Part shown: piece by piece, positions 1 to 10,677 of the stretch
How positions within the stretch are numbered: the stretch's first letter is position 1
Layout of the letters: each line of letters starts with the position of its first letter
Assembly: GCA_030068075.1 (NCBI GenBank)
Contig: CM057839.1
Span: 17,711,167-17,775,166, forward strand
Length of the DNA stretch: 64,000 nucleotides
From: Paguma larvata
Lineage: Eukaryota > Chordata > Mammalia > Carnivora > Viverridae
Reading direction: 5' to 3'
Position numbers and translations under genes: made by a program
Notes under the pieces: generated by a model
What the model saw: only the letters and a program-made list of their open reading frames with translations
Told to the model about the DNA's origin: nothing
The model's database searches: none

Positions 1-1038
1 TTTTACAGTCTCAAAAGTATTTTAAGTAAAAAAGCAGGAAAACAGACTAAAGGTTTTATGTAGTTTTATATTAGTGCTGCAAAATACTTTGGTAGAGATA
101 TAATAAAACTCTCAATACAACCACACAGGGAGCTTCTTTCTCACATGTATTTGCATTTATTACAACATCATGATCATTCTCAGTTAACCGAAATATTTGT
201 ACCTTATTCAAAGATCAACCTTCCTCACCTTACAAATTACAATATCATCTTCGAAAGCACAGGTCCTCTTATTCCCTTTCTATTCTCCTTCAAAAAATTT
301 ATAAACCTTATCATCAGAGAGTCCTGCCCTATCATTAAAGCTTTTCTAGACTTGAGTGCTACCTCAAATCAATGGTTGCTTAATGTTCTAAGTTACTTCA
401 ACTCTATCCTTTCTCAGATAATTTATCTCTTCAGATAAGACATAACATTAAAGGATATAACCACATTGGGGAGATTAGTTTACCTTTTGACTGCATAAAC
501 GCAGTTTGAGATCATTACATTAGCGTGTTTGATGTTCTCTTTGCTTCTAACTACATTTACCCTTGGCTCTGCATTATTGAATAACACTGTGCTATAGATG
601 GGGACCAGCTTCCTCTGGATCACACATGATTGAAAAATGAGCCAGAATAACTACACCTAATTGGGGCTATAAACGGTCACTTAAGAGGCTGTAGTTAAGC
701 ATGGTTTGCTAAACTCTTAATAGAGAAAAATTATGCAAGTCTGGCTTTATTCTGCCTCTCCTGGTACCACACCATTTAAAAGGAAATACATACTGTCTTT
801 CAGGATCTCTGATGTGCCAGGAACTGTACTTGGATATTACATTACTTTCTAGTCTCTTGCAAAAGTGTTTGTAAGTGAGGTCCAGGGAAGCTACCTTGTT
901 CCAATGGTCATTAGGGAAGAAGGCAGTGGGATGAGATTCTGAGAGCTACAATCTTTTCCATGTCAAATGCTGCATCCCAAGAATGGTCCATGGCAACTAG
1001 GAGTAAAGGCAGCTGACATGAAACACAGCCCTATTCAG
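1..1038. other. Unique AT-rich DNA, no gene seen
   Basis: No recognisable repeat, RNA gene or exon. The longest open frame (145-438, +, 97 codons) has no family resemblance that I recognise and no flanking splice-site context, so it is most likely chance. Confidence 0.5.
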
Positions 1039-1044
1039 ATATAC

Positions 1045-1107
<63 letters not shown>
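1039..1107. repeat. (TA)n microsatellite with CA/TACA interruptions
   Basis: About 70 bp of almost pure alternating TA, interrupted by tac and cac units. It is likely length-variable and able to unwind or form cruciforms. Confidence 0.95.
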
Positions 1108-1800
1108 GTTGTGAGCAAGTAAATAAGACCAAATAAACTTTGATCCATAGCATTTGAAGATTTCATGGTTTAACTATTTTCACTGTGACTAATTTCCTAC
1201 TACCAACATGAGGTCATTGAATGCAGACTTGGGCAAAAGGCTGTGTGGTTGGTTCTGGTCACTGGTAAGAGCTGTCTCCAAAAACCATTGGATATTCTAA
1301 AGAAGAACGTATGACATTGAGGAAATCTAAATGCAAATGTTGTCTACCATCCAACTCTTGAGTGTTGAAGAGTAGGTGTGAAGCAGACATGCATCTTCTC
1401 CCCAGACATTACCTGGCCATGAAGTCAAACTTTTTTTTTCCCCCAAAGCAGTAACAGCCTGCAAAACTGAGCCATTTGAGGGTAGAATGCTTCACTCTTA
1501 TTGTAAAATTGTATGTTCACCAGAAAGCTGTACGAAGCTGTCAGATTACATCAAGGAGGTAAAGATACTTCACATAAGAGGATAAGATATCAATAGAGAA
1601 TACAGCATGTGTTTAGGTATGTTGAAAAGTGAAAATAAATTTGGGGTTTCCTTCCAGTTTTGGTCTTGTATACCTATCAAATTCATAGGTATGCATAGTC
1701 ACAGAATATTTTCTTCATTCAGTAAATTGCTCATCTCCCACATGACCGCATTGTTCTAGATCCCAGAGACTTAGCAGTAACCAACATAGATAACAACTTC
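1108..1800. other. Unique sequence, nothing identified
   Basis: Ordinary AT-rich DNA with a short T run near 1431-1440. I see no repeat family or coding signal. Confidence 0.4.
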
Positions 1801-2015
1801 TTTTTTTGAATTTTTTTAATGTTTTATTTTTGAGAGTGAGAGAGAGAGCACTAGCAGGGAAGGGGTGGAGAAAGAGGGAGACACGGAATCCAAAGCAGGC
1901 TCCAGGCTCTGAGCTGTCAGCACAGAACATGAAATGGGGCCAGAACTCATGAAATGTGAGATCATGACCTGAGCTGAAGTTGCACACTTAACCAACTAAG
2001 CCACCCAGGTGTCCC
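1801..2015 (-). mobile_element. Feliform tRNA-derived SINE (CAN-SINE), minus strand
   Basis: The reverse complement carries the SINE head (cacctgggtggcttagttgg), the tRNA B-box region and a CT-rich body, with the A-rich tail appearing here as a T-rich left end. Imperfect target-site duplications flank it: agataacaacttc on the left and agattacaatttc at about 2016-2028. Divergence from younger copies in the window is moderate. Confidence 0.93.
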
Positions 2016-2232
2016 AGATTACAATTTCTTAGCACGATAGGCTTACATCCCATTAAGGAGAGAAAAATTAAGTACATAAGAAAAAACTATGTTTCATTAT
2101 ACCTTAAATATAAAATTTCCAAAGCCCAAGCTAGTATTTTAAAAAGCACAGAGGATAGAAAACTACTTTATTGTAATGTGTCTAGTACATCAATATAATT
2201 TGTAAGTTATATTGTGGTAACCTGACAGTCAT

Positions 2233-2295
2233 TTGATCCATCAAAAATTATTTAAGTGCCTACTGTAGGCAAAATGTATTCTAAGAAATAGGCAA
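2233..2295 (-). repeat. Probable MIR/L2-type fragment
   Basis: The stretch resembles the 'attgagtgcctactatgtgccaggc' portion of old mammal-wide repeats (aagtgcctactgtaggcaaaatgtattctaag). It is too short and diverged to assign to a family. Confidence 0.35.
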
Positions 2296-2896
2296 ACTTT
2301 TTTTTCCAAGTTAGGTATTTTCCTTCATTTTAAGCAATTTATATTCTAATGGAGTAGGAAAAAAAACATGAATTAAGATACTAGTAATTTCAGTTACTGA
2401 TGTATACTCTTAAAACAATATGAAAGGGTAGTGTGACAGAGTGGCTAAGTGACAACTTGAAAACTTTGACCAAAATGGTCAGCAAAACAGTCCTAAAGAT
2501 GTGGAAAGGAAGTGATCTCTGAAAACACTACCTCCCAGTACATACAGTAACACCAATAACTCCTATTTCTGCTTCAAATTTCCAGGGACTTGAAACTCCT
2601 TCCTTCACAACCATGATAGGATTGGGAACAAAACATTACTGTCTGAGGAAAAGGAAAATCCAAGTGCCCTGAGGGAAGAATGAGCTTAATGTATTCCAGA
2701 AACAGAAAAATGGTTCATGTAGCCTACCCATAGAGAAGATAATGAATTTCAGTACCAGATAAAGTTAGAAAGTTGTGCAGAAATGCAATAGGAACAGCAC
2801 TATGGGCACTGATAAATAATTTTACAGTTAATTATAATTCTAAAATGGAGTCATGTAAGAGAAGGGACACAATCTGCTGTATGTTCTTTGTTTTTT

Positions 2897-3101
2897 AATG
2901 TTTTTATTTATTTTTGAGACAGAGAGAGACAGAGCATGAGTGGGGGAGGGGCAGAGAGAGAGGGAGACACAGAATCTAAAGCAGGCTCCAGGCTCTGAGC
3001 TGTCAGTACAGAGCCCGACGCGGGGCTCGAACTCACAGACTGTGAGATCATGACCTGAGCCGAAGTCGGACGCTCAACCGACTGAGCCACCCAGGCGCCC
3101 C
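2897..3101 (-). mobile_element. Young feliform SINE, minus strand, perfect TSD
   Basis: Near-consensus SINE in reverse orientation, with several CpGs still intact (cccgacgcgg, agtcggacgc), which suggests a recent insertion. A perfect target-site duplication, tgttctttgtttttt, lies at 2882-2896 and 3102-3116. Its head faces the plus-strand SINE that starts 30 bp away at 3132. Confidence 0.97.
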
Positions 3102-3131
3102 TGTTCTTTGTTTTTTAAAGATGATCCTGAA

Positions 3132-3322
3132 GGGCGCCTGGTTGGCTCAGTTAGTTAACTCTTAATTTCTGCTCAAGTCATAATCTCTCGGTTCATGGGA
3201 TTGAGCCCCAGGTCAGGCTCCATGCTAATACATGGAGTGTGCTTGGGGTTCTCGCTCTCCTTCTCTTTCTGCCCCTCCCCTGACTGAATGCTCTTTCTCT
3301 TAAAATAAAATAAATAAATAAA
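3132..3322 (+). mobile_element. Older feliform SINE, plus strand
   Basis: It begins with gggcgcctggttggctcag, continues through a decayed B box (gattgagccccagg), the 'tgcttggggttctcgctctcc' type middle and an aataaataaataaac tail. It is more diverged than its inverted neighbour at 2897-3101 and belongs to the subfamily with a shorter middle. It is probably intact over its whole length. Confidence 0.92.
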
Positions 3323-3571
3323 CTTACAAATAAATTCATCTTGGGTACTGCTGCAGCCCTTGTGACAGGAGATGGTGATATGGACTATGGTGTAGAAAAA
3401 TCCATGAAGTGGAAAGATGAACATGCTTTAGAGATAAAGAGGACACATTCTGGTTCAGTCAATGTGTCATGGTATCAAAAAGACTTCTCCTATACTTGAT
3501 ATAATAGAATCTCACCTTCTTCCATGAAATACTCTCTCCCAGAACCCTACCTTATTTTAACCATAGAATTA

Positions 3572-3572
<1 letters not shown>

Positions 3573-3606
<34 letters not shown>
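3573..3606. repeat. Poly(T) tract, about 34 bp
   Basis: Uninterrupted T run. Its origin is unclear. It may be the A-tail of a lost minus-strand retroelement, but no body can be recognised beside it. Confidence 0.9.
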
Positions 3607-3610
<4 letters not shown>

Positions 3611-3630
3611 GTTTGGTGTCTATCTACTTT

Positions 3631-3757
3631 CACTAGAATACAAGGGCTAAGAGTGCTAGGAACTTGTCTGGCTTATTCACAGGTATGTCTACAGTACCCA
3701 AAACACTGCCTCAAACATAGTAGGTGCTCATTATGTACTGAGGGAGTGAATTAATGA
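3631..3757 (+). repeat. L2 LINE 3' end
   Basis: The sequence matches the common L2 3' terminal pattern: a 'tcactagaatacaaggg...ggaacttgtctggcttattcac' portion, then 'cagtacccaaaacactgcctcaaacatagtaggtgctca' and a gaattaatga end. It is an old, mammal-wide relic. Confidence 0.75.
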
Positions 3758-6700
3758 CAACTTCTACCCAATGGTTCTCATTTTGCACCTTGCAACACAT
3801 AGGATAATTTGCTTTCTATTTTACTTGTGAAATAAAGTTAATGCAGCTATGCTATCACTCTTGGTTTTCTCTTCTTTAGGCTATTTCTACTCCCTTAAAG
3901 TATTCTTCTTATATACTTTTTAGATTCTTAAATATCATAGGTCATTTTAAAACTTTGATTTCTAGAATTCATTATGTTGACTTCCTACAGGAAGGAGGTA
4001 AGTTAATTATCTATAATAATAGAACTAAGCGGTAGAGACTACTAGTTACCACCCATGACATTTTATTCCTTGGGAATAGTAAATTCATTCCATCTGCGTC
4101 TGTACTGAGCAGCTCTCCATACAGTCAAGTTTGGCCATGTGACTGTTCAGGTCAATTATATTCGAGAAGAAGTGTTGTGTGGGAGCTCAGAATCATATGT
4201 GTTGGAAAAGTGACCATTCTACCCTCCCTCACCTTCCACCTTCCTACTACTTGGAATGTGAAGGTGCTATCATCCTGCAGGAGCTCCTGAGATACCTTGG
4301 AATCTTCAAATTTAGCTATATACTGCTTTTATGTGAGAAAAAAAAATGCAGTCTTAATCTGCTGTTATCTGGTGCTTTCTGTTGTATGCCCATGAATCTA
4401 AGCTTAAATGAACAGAAAACTCAATCTATTTCTCAATTTCTATTTTACCTAGTCATTCCTTGAGACTTAAAAATTATGATACCATTTCACAAGAAAAAAA
4501 AAGATAAAGGAGGAAACTGTCACAAGAAGGAACCTAAAAACCAACTCAATTGCTTTAAATATTGATGATGAAAAATGCATCACAAACTCAACTCCAGCTC
4601 TGGCTTGGTTGTCTTTTTCTAGTGTTTTTGTTTTGTTTTGTTTTTCTTTTACAATTTCTTAAGCACTTAAAATACAGATTGGGGTTACTGGTATTTGCTT
4701 ATCGGAAAACTAGATACAATTATAGGTGTTTTATTTTTTAAATAAATTAATCATTAATATAACCTTGCTTATATTTTTCCAGGCCTTCCTAATTGCCGTA
4801 TAATGTAATGGTAACTGACATGATTAGGATATTTTAAAATTATAATCAATTGGTCCTTGAGAAACTGAATGTATTCCAAGTTGAAAGAAAAAAGGAAATG
4901 TGTGTTAAACGTCCATGAACTCAACCTGCCTAAGTCTGTCATCTTCTTCATTTCATTTGAATTTATAGATATTATAGATTTGCTGAATTAATTACATTAT
5001 CTGATGTCCCTAATATCTACAACACATACATATATATTTATGCTTTAAAATTCCCTACTTTAAGAACGTCTAATATACCAAAATCCAAGAATATAAGCAT
5101 AATATTAAAAGCACTTATTGTTCCCTCTGCTATGACACTGTATATTATAAAAGTTACCTTCTATCGAGAGAGAGACGAACATGTAAACAACACCTATAGA
5201 AATAGGTGATAGAGACCTATAGAAAGAGCAATGACCTCTTTGGGGAAAGAAGTAGTAATACCATAGCTATGTCCTGAAGAGTAAAAAGAAATCAGCAGGT
5301 ACAAGAGGAAAAGGAGAATTCACCCAGAAGGAATGCCTTGAACACAAGCATCAGAGCAAATACAAGCCACATTGTTATGTTCCCAAAAGCAAACCTCACC
5401 TAACACACCAATACCACCACCCCAATAATTTCATACTCCAAAAATTCCATTTTTAACTGCCCGTTGTTTAATCCACTACCTCCTATACATTTATCTATTG
5501 ACTCTAGTATTGTCAGTTCATCATACCACCCTTAACTCTCTTCCCAGATTCACTGCTTATTTGCTAGGTTTCTCTGGAGCTCTGTGAGGGATTGCAATTT
5601 GATGTTATGTGGCATTATCCCAATATTTAAGCATACAGCACATGAATTACAAACGAAGTACCATACTAAAGAGAATCCTAAATACAGTTTTCATACTTTG
5701 AAACATTACCATATTTATGGACTTAAATTATTTTAACTTCGATTTCTAACACAAAATCCATGTTTTTGGAACAGATTTATTTTCATACATGCTCTATAAA
5801 CATTCTTTTTTTTTCTTCCCCCAAACAATGAAAATGACCTGCCATATGCCATCATAAAGCTGGTCAGACTTTATTTTTATTAGTTTACATTGCATCCTCA
5901 CTTAGCAGGATCTGGAAAAGTCTGAAAATCCAATTATGTCAGACAGCCAAATCTCGTTTTAACATGCATTATTTTCTATCTTTCATCTACAGACATTTTT
6001 TGACAACGATAAGTTATAGCCATTTTTATTTGTCAAAAGTGATCATCTGAAGTTGAGAGAACAAAAGCAGTGAAGGTCATGCAAGCTATTTCTGATGAGC
6101 CATCCACCGCATTGTCTACAACTTGTAAAGGTTCTACTATGCCAGGATACTTAACTACACAGCCTCTTTATGGACATAAGGAAGGGAGAACTGGAAGTGA
6201 ATTCTGCTCAAGACACATGGTATAAAGGGCATTGATCTCTTGAGGACCTTCATGCACATTCAGTGACAGCTGTCAGCTGTGAGCACCATTATAAGTTTCA
6301 TTAATGGGATTTTCTTTCAAACTAATCTTCATTTATTTGAAGGCTAATATTAAAATGGGCATATGGTAGTTGCCCATATTAGGAGTAAAACCCTGCCTGA
6401 AATAATATCTATGAACACATCACATAGACCTACACATAAAGTGATACATCTTCTGTCTGGCACACCGCATCACGCTTTAAATTGTTATCTTTAGCTTGCA
6501 ATTTCGTTGGCTGACATCTATCAGTGAATTCTTGTAAGTTGTTTATGAGGTTACCCTACAATTTATAATTGAATTACCATTTGTCAAAAGAAAAATATAC
6601 ATATACTCCTATGAATGCAGAAGTATTTGTTATCCATTGACCTTCAGTACTGTTTGTTATTGATTTCTTGTTTAAAATATGCAATTACATAAAATACGAT

Positions 6701-7549
6701 TGCCTTAACTAAACTGTATTTATCATGTTTGACAGATACCAAGAGAGTAATTATAGTAGAACCTCAGGGAGATGAATGGCTAACACCTCCACTATGCTAG
6801 TTTCCAGTATGCACGCCTTTGTTCCTGTAGTTCTTAGATAGCACTTTGTTCAGGTCAAATAAGATGCTGATGAAACAGAATTAAAATAACCAACACAGAT
6901 TCCTGAATGATTTTCTTTATTCTTCCCCTACCTGGAATGTCTTAAAACATTACTTTGGTCCTATCAGTACCCCTCCTAAAAAATTTTAATATTCTCCAAT
7001 GTATTCAGACAACCTCCCACCTGGCCATCCCTCAATACTCATCTATAGCGAAAGGAAAATAACAACAGAAAAACATCAAGATAAACATAAAGAGATTCTG
7101 GGCCAGCTCTGTCTTCTGTTTGTATGGACCAAACTGGGCATTTCATTGAAGAACCACCACACAGAAGAAATCTAAGGAGCATGTCTTTGAATTGTGGCTT
7201 AAGAGATGCTTCATGAAGATAACATTAAGTTACTCACGCCCCTTTGTATTGGCTTCTGTAACATCAGTTTAAAGCAGGCATATTTACCAGATTTTATCAT
7301 CTCATGAAACTTAAAAATGTTAGCAACTGTACTATAGTTCTTTAATGGGGGAAAAGTTTGATCAAGAAGCTTTCCATTGTTTCAAGTGACAGCACCCTCA
7401 GCAACAGGAAAACATTAGTTTTTCCAATGAGTTTCTTTATCTCATCATCCTGTGTTCAGACACTACTTTGTGACCTTTGCAGATTGGAGTCCAAGCCTTC
7501 TCTCCTATCCTCCTGGTGAATTCAGAAGTAATTTTTTTATGGAGTTTCT
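3758..7549. other. Long unique AT-rich interval with a candidate conserved core
   Basis: About 3.8 kb without SINE or L1 insertions. Short open frames (for example 4179-4463 + and 4769-4951 -) show no recognisable protein features. The part around 5860-6420 reads like typical conserved noncoding sequence and contains the palindrome annotated at 6264. The 4080-4230 stretch may be an ancient repeat that I cannot name. Confidence 0.4.
6264..6275. promoter_or_regulatory. TALE-homeodomain palindrome TGACAGCTGTCA
   Basis: A perfect 12-bp palindrome, TGACAGCTGTCA, followed immediately by a second CAGCTG E-box (6274-6279) and then by homeobox-like ATTA/TAAT cores within 100 bp. This palindrome is a published in vitro binding preference of MEIS/PKNOX/TGIF proteins, and CAGCTG is a bHLH site. 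Function is inferred only. Confidence 0.35.
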
Positions 7550-7752
7550 CCTCAACTCTTTACATAGATTTTCTTATTTAATCCTACCACAACCCTAGGT
7601 AGGGGGTAGTATCACTGTTTTACAGAAGGGAAAACAGACTGGGGAGGTTATGTAACTTGCTCAAGGTCGTGCTATTGGAAAATGTGGTGAAAGTGGGTTG
7701 GGAGCACGCCTGTATGACTCCAGAGCTCCAAGCTTTAACTCCGATAACTAGG
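7550..7752 (-). repeat. MIR SINE, minus strand
   Basis: Read on the plus strand, it shows the reversed MIR core: 'ttatttaatcctaccacaaccctaggtaggg', 'ttttacagaagggaaaacagactggggagg', 'taacttgctcaaggtc', then '...gactccagagctcc...taact'. It covers nearly the whole element. Confidence 0.9.
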
Positions 7753-7780
7753 TTCTTACAGTTGATTATCAGATTTTTTT

Positions 7781-8206
7781 CTTTCTCCATGTTTTTATTA
7801 AATTCTAGTTAACCTACAGTATAATATTGGTTTCAGATGTAGAATTTAGTGATTGACTTATACACAACATCCAGGGCTCATCACAACAAGTGTCCTCCTT
7901 AATGCTCACCCATTTAACCCATCTCCCTACTCCCTCCCCTCCAGCAACCCTCAGTTTGTTCTTTATAGTTCAAAGTGTGTTTTTTGGTTTGTCTCTCATC
8001 CCCCAACCCCCATGTGTTCATTTGTTTTGTTTCTTAAATTCCAGATATGAGTGAAATCATATTGGTTTGGTCTTTCTCTGACTTATTTAGCATAATGCTC
8101 TCTAGACCCATCCATATCATTGCCAATTGCAAGATTTCATTTTTTTTTGTGGCTGAGTAATATTCCATTGTATATATATATATACCACATCTTCTTTATC
8201 CATTAC
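7781..8206 (-). mobile_element. 5'-truncated L1, minus strand
   Basis: The reverse complement reads as the end of L1 ORF2 and the start of the 3' UTR: 'gataaagaagatgtgg', 'caatggaatattactcagcc', 'atgaaatcttgcaattggcaa', 'ggaatttaagaaacaaaac'. Similar target-site copies flank it (tatcagattttttt at 7767-7780, tatcagattgcttt at 8207-8220), so this is a single roughly 425 bp truncated insertion next to the MIR. The open frame at 7853-8050 is only the antisense of this element. Confidence 0.9.
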
Positions 8207-8220
8207 TATCAGATTGCTTT

Positions 8221-10560
8221 CATATGTCTGAACTTTCATACACTGTATACTAGCAGATCGTCAAAACACTAAGCTTACCCTACTGGGACACCATCCTACT
8301 TTCCCAAAATATTCCTAGCTAGCCCTCCCAAATCCCCCAAGCTATGAGCCTAAAAATTCAACATTTATTGTCTTCCCACTGCCATTCCTCTCTTTCATGT
8401 CCCACCAACCTATTAAGGCATCCTATAGAACGTACCCATACTTCCCTCTCCCTTTCAGTATCATGGCTTGAGGATTTGTTTAGGTTGTCTAGAAGATAGG
8501 ACTTAGCCTGGCAGTTTGCCTATTCTGAGTCCCAAACATTCTGATAACTCACCTCTTCTCTTAGTTATTTAACATGTTTATGTGTCCCATCTGTCCAGTT
8601 GGATTATAGATGTGCTAATGTTACACATTTGCATCCTCATAGTACCAGTCAAAGGTTAATATACCAAATACTTCAGATGAAAAAAATATATATGTACGTA
8701 TATATACACACATGATGTGGATAAATGCTGCTTTCATATTATTACGTGGGGAAAAACCAGAGCATTAATTAATAGAAACTGTTCGAATGGGTACTAAGTG
8801 GTCTTCTTCACAAAATGGCTTATATTCTATTTCATCGTCATTACACATAAAAGGGTAAAACAAATGTCTTTCTGAACAGTATAATCACTCACCAGATTAT
8901 TTAATGTAAATGGCTTACTTTATCTTATTTATGATTGCCTATATATTATACAATATTGCCATATACCTATAAAGAGTGGTAAATGTTTCATAGACTGTTA
9001 TACTAAACACTATTAAAGTATTCCTATTTACTATGAAATAGTCAATTTATACTTGCTTAAAATATTTAAGAGACAACAGCAATATTAATAGTATTAAAGA
9101 ACAAATTATATAAAAGTGTCGCCAAATGTAGTATCTGAAGATTATGTATGAATCATGGTTCAACTGTTAAATATACCAAAATCACAACACTTACTAGTGA
9201 CTTAGAATATCTAAGTCTTAAATTACTCATAATATCTAAATACTTTCTTCATGGGTTCTCATGAGAAACAAGTGAGATTTTACACACACACATACACTCA
9301 TGCAAATGGTTTCTAAGCTAAAATTTTCAAAATATTAATAATTAACAACTCCTCTAAAAAAAAAGTCTTCATTTTCAGAATTACATTAGGTTTTAAGACA
9401 AAGCCAAATTAAGTCACAGTATATGACTTAGATGAGATATTATAATTGTCTTGTTTTGCATGATATCATGAATGAGTCTAAGCCTACTGCTCCTCTTTAA
9501 AAAATACCACTCAGGGCAAAAAAAACATCTTTATGGAAGAATCATGATCCAGCACAGCAAAAAAAAATTGAAAGAAATATTTGTACCACACCAACATCAC
9601 GGAGAATGTACCATAGACATTTGGAGATTTTTGTCTAAGTGTTTAATGAAAAAAATTAGTATACTAAATCTCTTACAATTAAGAGGAACCAATTTAAAAA
9701 TCAATGTTGAAAACCAGTTGTAAGAAGTTGAAAAACATTACACTATGTCCAAAACATAAACTCTAACAAAAAATCTGATACATTTAAAAGAGAATTTGAA
9801 AACTGAAGGTACCATGTTTCTAGGTTTATCTCTGGATTTTTAGTTAAGCAGTTACTTTTAAGTATGAAGAGCTAAGCCTCCACTTCTAGCATTAGTTATA
9901 GTTGCTTTTCCAGAAAGTATTAAAAAAAAAAAAAAAAAAAGAACAACCTGTAATGCATTACCCCACCTCCACCCAAGTATCCAATGTGGAAACAGCGTGG
10001 GCAGGACGGTTGGTCAAGATGAGTGATGCGGCTTACGGGCAAGTAATGCAGCTATTTATCTTTATACCGGACTTTCCAACAAGGAACAAAGATAAACACC
10101 TGAGATTCTCTCTCCCACCACCATATCTCTCGCTGACCTAAGGAGACACATTACCTTAATGAATGAATTCAATAAATTTATCTTTGTTATTTATGTTGTT
10201 ATAGATCACAGTGTATCAGAGCTCTCTAAACAGCAAGTCAATGGAGATTTTAATCAAATACAAAAGCCTCAAGTTTAAAATAATACCTTTTAAACCAATT
10301 TTTCCTAGTATTTAGGGCATGTAAAGTAACATACAGTATAAATAGCCTTACATCTCAAAAGTAAAAGCTATTTTTATTAGTAACTCTTACCTATACACCT
10401 ATCTTAGTATTGCAGAATCAGTGGGGGTAATCATCAATTCAATTATTTTATGACTAATTTACTATATTTTTACTACAAATGAGAACTATTTAAAGAAAAT
10501 AAATTATACAATGGAAGGCCCATTATTTTTATGAGGATATTAAAACACAAATGCCCACTT
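8221..10560. other. Unique AT-rich DNA; A18 run and a CpG-retaining patch
   Basis: No repeats are recognised apart from short TA/CA runs (8690-8712) and an A18 tract near 9921-9938. The 9970-10080 stretch holds several CpGs (cagcgtggg, aggacggttgg, gatgcggcttacgggc), unusual for this window, and lies in an open frame at 9902-10141. I cannot name a product. The frame at 9472-9723 is also unrecognised. Confidence 0.4.
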
Positions 10561-10573
10561 AAAACTTTCACCA

Positions 10574-10664
10574 GTGGGTGATGGGCACAGAGGGGGCACT
10601 TGTTGGGATGAGCACTGGGTGTTGTATGGAAACCAATTTGACAATAAATTATTAAAAAAAAAAA
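10574..10664 (+). mobile_element. Very short 5'-truncated L1 tail with perfect TSD
   Basis: Only the last roughly 75 bp of a carnivore L1 3' UTR (gggtgatgggcacagagggg ... gagcactgggtgttgtatgg ... caataaatta) plus an A tract. The duplication aaaactttcacca is present at 10561-10573 and 10665-10677. The perfect duplication and the intact A tail suggest a relatively recent insertion. Confidence 0.93.
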
Positions 10665-10677
10665 AAAACTTTCACCA

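Noticed and set aside
3766..3840. 'caatggttctcattttgcacc' as a possible MER5 DNA-transposon start
   Set aside because: Only the first dozen bases fit. No body or opposite end of the transposon follows.
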